This document shows positions 40,718 to 45,255 of a DNA stretch of 45,255 nt, piece after piece. The position numbers and the translations under genes were made by a program. The stretch is from Azospirillum griseum. GTDB taxonomy: Bacteria > Pseudomonadota > Alphaproteobacteria > Azospirillales > Azospirillaceae. The stretch's first letter is position 1. Every line of letters begins with the position of its first letter. The stretch covers positions 1-45,255 of the forward strand of contig NZ_RXMA01000034.1 in NCBI RefSeq assembly GCF_003966125.1. The letters are read 5' to 3'. The notes below the pieces were generated by a model that saw nothing but the letters and a program-made list of their open reading frames with translations, had not been told where the DNA came from and searched no databases.

Positions 40718-41676
40718 GCGACGGCATGCGGGTCGTCGTCGTCGGGCTCGGCATCCAGGGAGCCAAGCGGCTGCGCGTGGCAGGATCGGATGCGGTTGCC
40801 TCCGTTGATCCGTTTCGCGCTGAGGCCTCCTTCCGCGACATCCGCGCAGTGCCCCTCGACTCCTACGACGCGGCCCTGGTCTGCACTCCGGACGGGGTGA
40901 AGATGGAGGTGCTGAGTCATCTGTTGGGTCATGGCAAGCATGTGCTGGTGGAAAAGCCCCTGATCGACGAGGGAGGGCCGCAGGCGCTGCTCCAGCTTGC
41001 CGAACTCGCCCGAACCAATGCCGCCGTCTGCTATACCGCCTACAATCACCGGTTCGAGCCGTATTTCATCCGAATGAAACGGCTGCTCGACAGCGGGTCT
41101 CTCGGCCGTATCTACCGCTGCAGGATGTTCTACGGCAACGGCACGGCGCGTGACGTGCGCAATTCGGCCTGGCGTGACCGCGATCCCGGCGTGTTGCCCG
41201 ACTTGGGATCACATCTGCTCGACACCGTGCTGTTCTGGTTCGGTCGACCGGACACCCCGTTGCGCGTCGTCTCCTGCAACCGCTTCGAGAACCGGGCCTT
41301 CGATCATGTGGTGGTCGGTGCCCCGGCCGGGGCGATGCCGGAGATCGAGCTGGAAATGACCCTGCTGTCGTGGCGCAATCACTTCACCTGCGACATCTTC
41401 GCGGAGAACGGCTCGGCCCACATCGAGTCGCTGTGCAAGTGGGGGCCCAGCACCTTCACCCATCGCCGACGCAAGCTGCCGAGCGGTCGCCCCGATGAGG
41501 AGGCGACGGTCCTGGTCCAGCCCGACCCGACCTGGGAGGAGGAGTACGCTCACTTCAAGGCGCTCTGCGCCGCGGCACCGCAGGCCGGAGGGGGCGGCAA
41601 CATCGACAACGACCTGTGGCTCAACGACCGGCTCAACGCGTTGGCAGCCATGGCCCTGGAGAAATCTCCCCCATGA
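40714..41676 (+). CDS. Gfo/Idh/MocA-family oxidoreductase
   Basis: 320 residues from ATG 40714. The Rossmann segment VVVVGLGIQGAKRL and the HVLVEKPLIDEGG (EKP) motif are characteristic, and TAYNHRFEPYFIRMKR fits the substrate side. In sugar clusters such enzymes oxidise C3 or reduce a keto group with NAD(P). The overlap with the kinase-nucleotidyltransferase suggests that it acts on the nucleotide-sugar product. A 10-base gap follows before the next gene. Confidence 0.85.
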   Translation: MSDGMRVVVVGLGIQGAKRLRVAGSDAVASVDPFRAEASFRDIRAVPLDSYDAALVCTPDGVKMEVLSHLLGHGKHVLVEKPLIDEGGPQALLQLAELARTNAAVCYTAYNHRFEPYFIRMKRLLDSGSLGRIYRCRMFYGNGTARDVRNSAWRDRDPGVLPDLGSHLLDTVLFWFGRPDTPLRVVSCNRFENRAFDHVVVGAPAGAMPEIELEMTLLSWRNHFTCDIFAENGSAHIESLCKWGPSTFTHRRRKLPSGRPDEEATVLVQPDPTWEEEYAHFKALCAAAPQAGGGGNIDNDLWLNDRLNALAAMALEKSPP

Positions 41677-41686
41677 AGTCTTCCGC

Positions 41687-43000
41687 ATGACCGCCCCTGC
41701 CACGGGCGTCCTGGTCATCGGCTTTGCCGGAATGACTCATCTCGGCGTCAATTCCGCCGCCGCCGCCGCCGCGCGCGGGTTTACGACTGTCGGCTTCGAT
41801 CTGGATCCGGCGCGCGTCGCCGCCCTGGCCCGGGCCGAACTGCCGGTGCTGGAACCCGGACTGCCGGAGCTGTTCGCCGAACACGGCGAGCGGCTGCGCT
41901 TCACCGCCGACGCGGCGGAACTGGGGCGGTGCGATGTCGTCTACATCGCCTGCGACGTCCCGACCGACGATGTCGGCGGCAGCGACCTGACGCCGGTACG
42001 CGGGTTGATCGCCACGGTGGTGCCGACCCTGCGCCCGGATGCCACGCTTGTCGTGCTTTGCCAAGTGCCGCCCGGCTTCACCCGCGCGCTTGGGGCGGAA
42101 CTGGGCCGCGTCGACGGCAGCCTGATCTATCAGGTCGAGACGCTGATCTTCGGCCGTGCGGTGGAGCGCGCGCTCCACCCCGAACGCTTCATCGTCGGCA
42201 CCGCCGATCCGGCCCGGCCGCTGCCCGCCGCCTTCGCCACCTTCCTCGGTGCCTTCGGCTGCCCGATCCTGCCGATGCGCTACGAGAGCGCCGAGCTGGC
42301 CAAGATTTCGATCAACATGTGTCTGGTCGCCATGATCAGCACTGCCAACACGCTGGCCGAACTGTGCGAGCGGATCGGTGCCGACTGGTCGGAGATCGCT
42401 CCCTCCCTCAAGCTCGACCGCCGCATCGGCCCTTACGCCTATCTCCAGCCCGGTCTTGGCATCGCCGGCGGCAACCTGGAGCGCGATCTCGCCACCGTCT
42501 GTCGGCTCGCCGACGAGCACGGCAGCGACGCCGGCATGGTCCGCAGCTGGATCGCCAACAGCCGCCACCGCCGCGACTGGGCGCTGCGCACCGTGCAGGA
42601 GCGGGTAGTGGCGCGGGTCGCCGACCCGGTGTTCGCGGTGTGGGGGCTGGCCTACAAGCAGGACACCCACTCCACCAAGAACTCGCCGTCGCTGGCCCTG
42701 TTGAGCGGGCTTGGTCCCTTCGTGGTCCAGGCCTACGATCCGGCGGTGGCTGCGGACCCGGCCTTCCATCCCCGCATCGTCGGTGCCGCCGATCCGCTCG
42801 ACGCCTGCCGGGGGGCCGACGCCCTGCTGGTGATGACCCCCTGGGACGCCTTCCGCGCGGTCGATCCCCGGGAGATCGCCGCAGCCTTGCGCGGTCGGGA
42901 GGTGATTGATCCCTACGGCATCCTCGACTCTGCGGCTTGCCGCACCGTTGGCCTGACCCACGTCACGCTGGGCTGCGGGACGGATGCCGACGAAACCTGA
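41687..43000 (+). CDS. UDP-glucose/GDP-mannose dehydrogenase-like protein lacking the catalytic Cys
   Basis: 437 residues with the three-domain plan of nucleotide-sugar 6-dehydrogenases: VLVIGFAGMTHLGVNSAAA (a degenerate NAD loop), QVETLIFGRAVERALHPERF in place of the PEFLREG block, SAELAKISINMCLVAMIS with the conserved lysine, and a C-terminal VFAVWGLAYKQDTHSTKNSP. The catalytic cysteine, normally in a GxGGxC segment, is replaced: here it reads PGLGIAGGNLERDL (N263). A two-step oxidation to a uronic acid is thus unlikely. It may oxidise only to the aldehyde, act at another carbon, or be a binding protein. Start ATG 41687. Confidence 0.85.
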   Translation: MTAPATGVLVIGFAGMTHLGVNSAAAAAARGFTTVGFDLDPARVAALARAELPVLEPGLPELFAEHGERLRFTADAAELGRCDVVYIACDVPTDDVGGSDLTPVRGLIATVVPTLRPDATLVVLCQVPPGFTRALGAELGRVDGSLIYQVETLIFGRAVERALHPERFIVGTADPARPLPAAFATFLGAFGCPILPMRYESAELAKISINMCLVAMISTANTLAELCERIGADWSEIAPSLKLDRRIGPYAYLQPGLGIAGGNLERDLATVCRLADEHGSDAGMVRSWIANSRHRRDWALRTVQERVVARVADPVFAVWGLAYKQDTHSTKNSPSLALLSGLGPFVVQAYDPAVAADPAFHPRIVGAADPLDACRGADALLVMTPWDAFRAVDPREIAAALRGREVIDPYGILDSAACRTVGLTHVTLGCGTDADET

Positions 43001-43039
43001 CGAATCCCCTTCCGACGAACCAGACGGACGAGTGCTGCG

Positions 43040-43924
43040 ATGCTAACCCACCATTTTGCCGATCCCGCCGACCCCGCCCGTGTCGTCGTTTTGGGAGCGC
43101 GGGGCTTTGTCGGCGGCACCCTGGTCGCCGCGCTGGAGAATGTCGGTATTCCCGTGCTGGCTCTGGGCAGCGCCGACCTCGACCTTGCCGCCGAGGGAGC
43201 TGGATCTGCCTTGGCTGGGAGGCTACAGCCGGAGGATTCGCTGGTCTTCCTGTCGGCGCTGACTCCCGATAAGGGCCGCGGCATCGCTTCCTACCTGGCC
43301 AACCAGCGGATGGGTGCCGCGGTTGCCGAGGCGGTGGAGCGGGTAACGCCGGCCCATCTGGTCTATCTCAGTTCCGACGCCGTCTACCCGATGACCGCCG
43401 GTCTGGTGAACGAGGAAAGCCCGGCCGACTGCACCGACCTTTACGGCGTGATGCACCGGGCACGCGAGTTGATGATGGCGGCCTCGTGCCGGGCTCCGCT
43501 GGCGGTGCTGCGACCGACGCTGATCTACGGTGCCGCCGACACCCACAACTCCTACGGTCCCAACCGGCTGCGCCGCGCGGCCCGCAAGGACGGGCGCATC
43601 ACCCTGTTCGGCGAGGGCGAGGAAACGCGCGACCATATCCTGGTCGACGATGCCGTCGCCCTGATCCTGCGCGTCCTGCGTCACCGCAGCGCCGGCCTAT
43701 TGAACCTGGCGACCGGCCGGTCGGTGTCCTACCGCGACCTGGCGGACAAGGTGGCGGCTCTGTTTGACACGCCGGTGGAGGTCGTCGGGACCTCACGCCA
43801 GAACCCGGTGACCCATCGTCATTTCGACGTCACCGCCCTGCTGCGCGCCTTTCCCGGTTTTGCCTTCACTCCACTGGACGAGGGGTTGGCGAAGGCCCAC
43901 CGCGAGATGATGGCCGGAGCATGA
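43040..43924 (+). CDS. SDR-family sugar reductase/epimerase with altered active site
   Basis: 294 residues. The N-terminal VVVLGARGFVGGTLVAALE is the Rossmann loop, LVYLSSDAVYPM carries the usual Ser, and the active site reads YGVMH (135-139) instead of YxxxK, with His in place of Lys. It resembles NDP-sugar reductases such as dTDP-4-keto-rhamnose reductase in the C-terminal VDDAVALILRVLRH part. If the lysine is truly absent, catalysis would be weakened or use another residue. It follows the dehydrogenase-like gene after 39 bases and overlaps the Nudix gene in ATGA. Confidence 0.78.
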   Translation: MLTHHFADPADPARVVVLGARGFVGGTLVAALENVGIPVLALGSADLDLAAEGAGSALAGRLQPEDSLVFLSALTPDKGRGIASYLANQRMGAAVAEAVERVTPAHLVYLSSDAVYPMTAGLVNEESPADCTDLYGVMHRARELMMAASCRAPLAVLRPTLIYGAADTHNSYGPNRLRRAARKDGRITLFGEGEETRDHILVDDAVALILRVLRHRSAGLLNLATGRSVSYRDLADKVAALFDTPVEVVGTSRQNPVTHRHFDVTALLRAFPGFAFTPLDEGLAKAHREMMAGA

Positions 43925-44409
43925 GCATCGGGGACGGACATCCCCACCTCGACCTGACGCGGATCCTGCGTCCCGGCGATGGGGTCGGTGCCCTGCTGCT
44001 GCTGGAGGACGGACGCTATCTGTTGCAGCGGCGTGACTGCATTACGGGAATCTTCTTTCCCGATCATTGGGGTTGCTTCGGCGGTGCCATCGATCCCGGC
44101 GAGACGGCAGAGCAGGCCCTAGTGCGCGAGTTGGCGGAGGAAACTGGGCTGGACGCCGACTTGCTGCCGGTGCGCTATTTCTCCCGCTTCGATTTCGATC
44201 TGTCGTTTGCTGGTTGCGGTCGCATCTTCCGCACCTTCTTCGAAGTGCAGGTGAGCGGCGACGCGCTGTCCCATGCTCGGTTGGGGGAGGGGCGCGAGAT
44301 GCGCGCCTTCAGCGCCGCCGAGGTTCTGTCATTGTCGCCCGTCACACCCTACGACGGGTTCGGGTTGTGGATGCATATCAACCAGGGCCGCCTGCGGCCC
44401 GCCGTTTGA
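43921..44409 (+). CDS. Nudix hydrolase
   Basis: 162 residues with a complete Nudix box at 55-77: G55, E61, REL at 69-71, EE at 73-74 and GL at 76-77 (GGAIDPGETAEQALVREL, then AEETGL). Similar enzymes (GDP-mannose hydrolases, for example) sit in sugar clusters and may clear unused nucleotide-sugars or hydrolyse one to a sugar phosphate. The substrate is unknown. It starts in an ATGA overlap with the SDR gene. Confidence 0.87.
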   Translation: MSIGDGHPHLDLTRILRPGDGVGALLLLEDGRYLLQRRDCITGIFFPDHWGCFGGAIDPGETAEQALVRELAEETGLDADLLPVRYFSRFDFDLSFAGCGRIFRTFFEVQVSGDALSHARLGEGREMRAFSAAEVLSLSPVTPYDGFGLWMHINQGRLRPAV

Positions 44410-44424
44410 ACCGGGGCGACCACC

Positions 44425-45102
44425 ATGGCCGAAGTCAATCTGCTGAACAGCATTCCCAGGATCGCCCGTGACGTCGGTGCCCGGCTCATTGACAAGGAGG
44501 AGAACCGACGGCTGGCGATGAAGTTCGGGTGGGAGTATTTCGACGGCCCGCGCGAGCAGGGATATGGCGGCTACCGTTACGACGGGCGTTGGGTCGCGGT
44601 GGCACACCGGATTATCAACCATTTCGGGTTGAAGCCGGGCGACCGGGTGCTCGACATTGGCTGCGCCAAGGGCTTCCTGGTCAAGGACCTGGCCGATGCC
44701 CTGCCGGGACTGGAGGTTTGGGGGATGGATGTCTCATCGTACGCGCTGGAGAACGCCCATCCCGATGCTCGGACGCGTCTGCTGGGCGGAAGCTGCGACC
44801 GGCTGCCATTTGCCGATGGCAGTTTCACCGTGGCACTCGCCATCAACTCTATCCACAACCTTGACCGCGACGGCTGCCTGATGGCATTGCGTGAGATGCA
44901 GAGGGTGGCACCGCGTGGAGGCTTTGTTCAGGTTGATGCCTATCGCTCAGAGACGGAACGTCTTCTCCTTGAAGATTGGATGCTGACTGCCCGGACTTAT
45001 CTCGATCCTGAAGGATGGAAAGCGATGTTGTCGGAAGCCGGCTATTTTGGCGACTGGTACTGGACCATTCTGGAAGCCGATCCGGCGTTTATCCGGCGCT
45101 GA
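44425..45102 (+). CDS. SAM-dependent methyltransferase
   Basis: 225 residues; motif I is RVLDIGCAKGFLVKDLA (74-90) and motif II/III regions follow in LPFADGSFTVALAINSIHN and VAPRGGFVQVDAY. The N-terminal ~60 residues form a lead with GYGGYRYDGRW. Its closeness to the sugar operon (15 bases after the Nudix gene) suggests O- or N-methylation of the sugar. It is the last gene of the cluster before the IS110 end. Confidence 0.82.
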   Translation: MAEVNLLNSIPRIARDVGARLIDKEENRRLAMKFGWEYFDGPREQGYGGYRYDGRWVAVAHRIINHFGLKPGDRVLDIGCAKGFLVKDLADALPGLEVWGMDVSSYALENAHPDARTRLLGGSCDRLPFADGSFTVALAINSIHNLDRDGCLMALREMQRVAPRGGFVQVDAYRSETERLLLEDWMLTARTYLDPEGWKAMLSEAGYFGDWYWTILEADPAFIRR

Positions 45103-45162
45103 TGCCATACGGACGTAAGCGTCGTGGAGTTGCCCTGGAGAAGTGGAGAGTATCCGTTTTGA

Positions 45163-45255
45163 TCAAGCTGTTTTCTGCTTCCAGTTTGTTCCTTTTCGCA
45201 GGAGTGCGTTGGCGATGGTGACGAGCTTCCGCATGACGGCGGTGATGGCGAGTTT
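45163..45255 (-). CDS. IS110-family transposase, C-terminal end (partial)
   Basis: Read on the minus strand, the window edge gives KLAITAVMRKLVTIANALLR followed by KGTNWKQKTA and a TGA stop at 45163-45165. The MRKLVTIANALLR segment is typical of the C-terminus of IS110/IS116/IS902 transposases. The rest of the gene lies beyond the window. The remaining bases 45103-45162 hold no gene. Confidence 0.8.
   Translation of the reverse strand, partial: KLAITAVMRKLVTIANALLRKGTNWKQKTA

Overview
The window is GC-rich and reads as a surface-glycan or protein-glycosylation locus of an alphaproteobacterium. I would guess Azospirillum or a close Rhodospirillales relative, because of the several TPR-linked glycosyltransferases (two of the GT41/O-GlcNAc-transferase type), the GTG/ATGA-overlapped sugar operons and the IS types. 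That placement is inference, as no rRNA or tRNA marker is present.

Layout. (1) 132-4856, minus strand: an SDR epimerase, a split thiamine-diphosphate E1 alpha/beta pair and a ColD-type PLP sugar 3-dehydratase. (2) 5103-6431, plus: a fused heptose-phosphate nucleotidyltransferase/phosphatase. (3) 6454-10914, minus: methyltransferase, TPR-GT9-like and TPR-GT41 genes. (4) 11069-13793: a scar of mobile DNA with a MobI-like gene, an oriT-like intergenic region, a small TraK/StbA-like gene, a decapitated downstream gene, an IS3 transposase tail and an intact-looking IS5/IS427 element. (5) 13975-18637, plus: phosphodiesterase-like, HAD, three nucleotidyltransferase domains and a WavE-like gene in an overlapping operon. 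(6) 18668-20952, minus: GmhA and a second GT41 protein. (7) 21154-29522, plus: a HEPN-like protein, two large glycosyltransferases and a 1004-residue secreted-type RTX metalloprotease with eight 40-residue C-terminal repeats. (8) 29993-45102, plus: about seventeen closely packed sugar genes. They include a second E1 alpha/beta pair, two DegT aminotransferases, a PIG-L deacetylase, SIS isomerase, HAD phosphatase, transaldolase, two SDRs, a domain-swapped kinase/nucleotidyltransferase, an oxidoreductase, a UDP-glucose-dehydrogenase-like protein without its catalytic cysteine, a third SDR, a Nudix hydrolase and a methyltransferase. (9) The right edge enters an IS110-family transposase.

How it may work. 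Heptose chemistry recurs: GmhA, a HddC/GmhB-like fusion, a SIS/HAD/kinase-nucleotidyltransferase set, and a GT9-like transferase. Two modules combine E1 alpha/beta with a PLP enzyme and an SDR but no lipoyl E2 or E3. This fits acyl transfer onto a ketosugar, giving two-carbon branched sugars, rather than oxidative decarboxylation. The most unusual part is region 8, which looks like a pathway to a higher-carbon or branched amino sugar that I cannot match to a described one. TPR glycosyltransferases would then place such sugars on protein or lipid acceptors.
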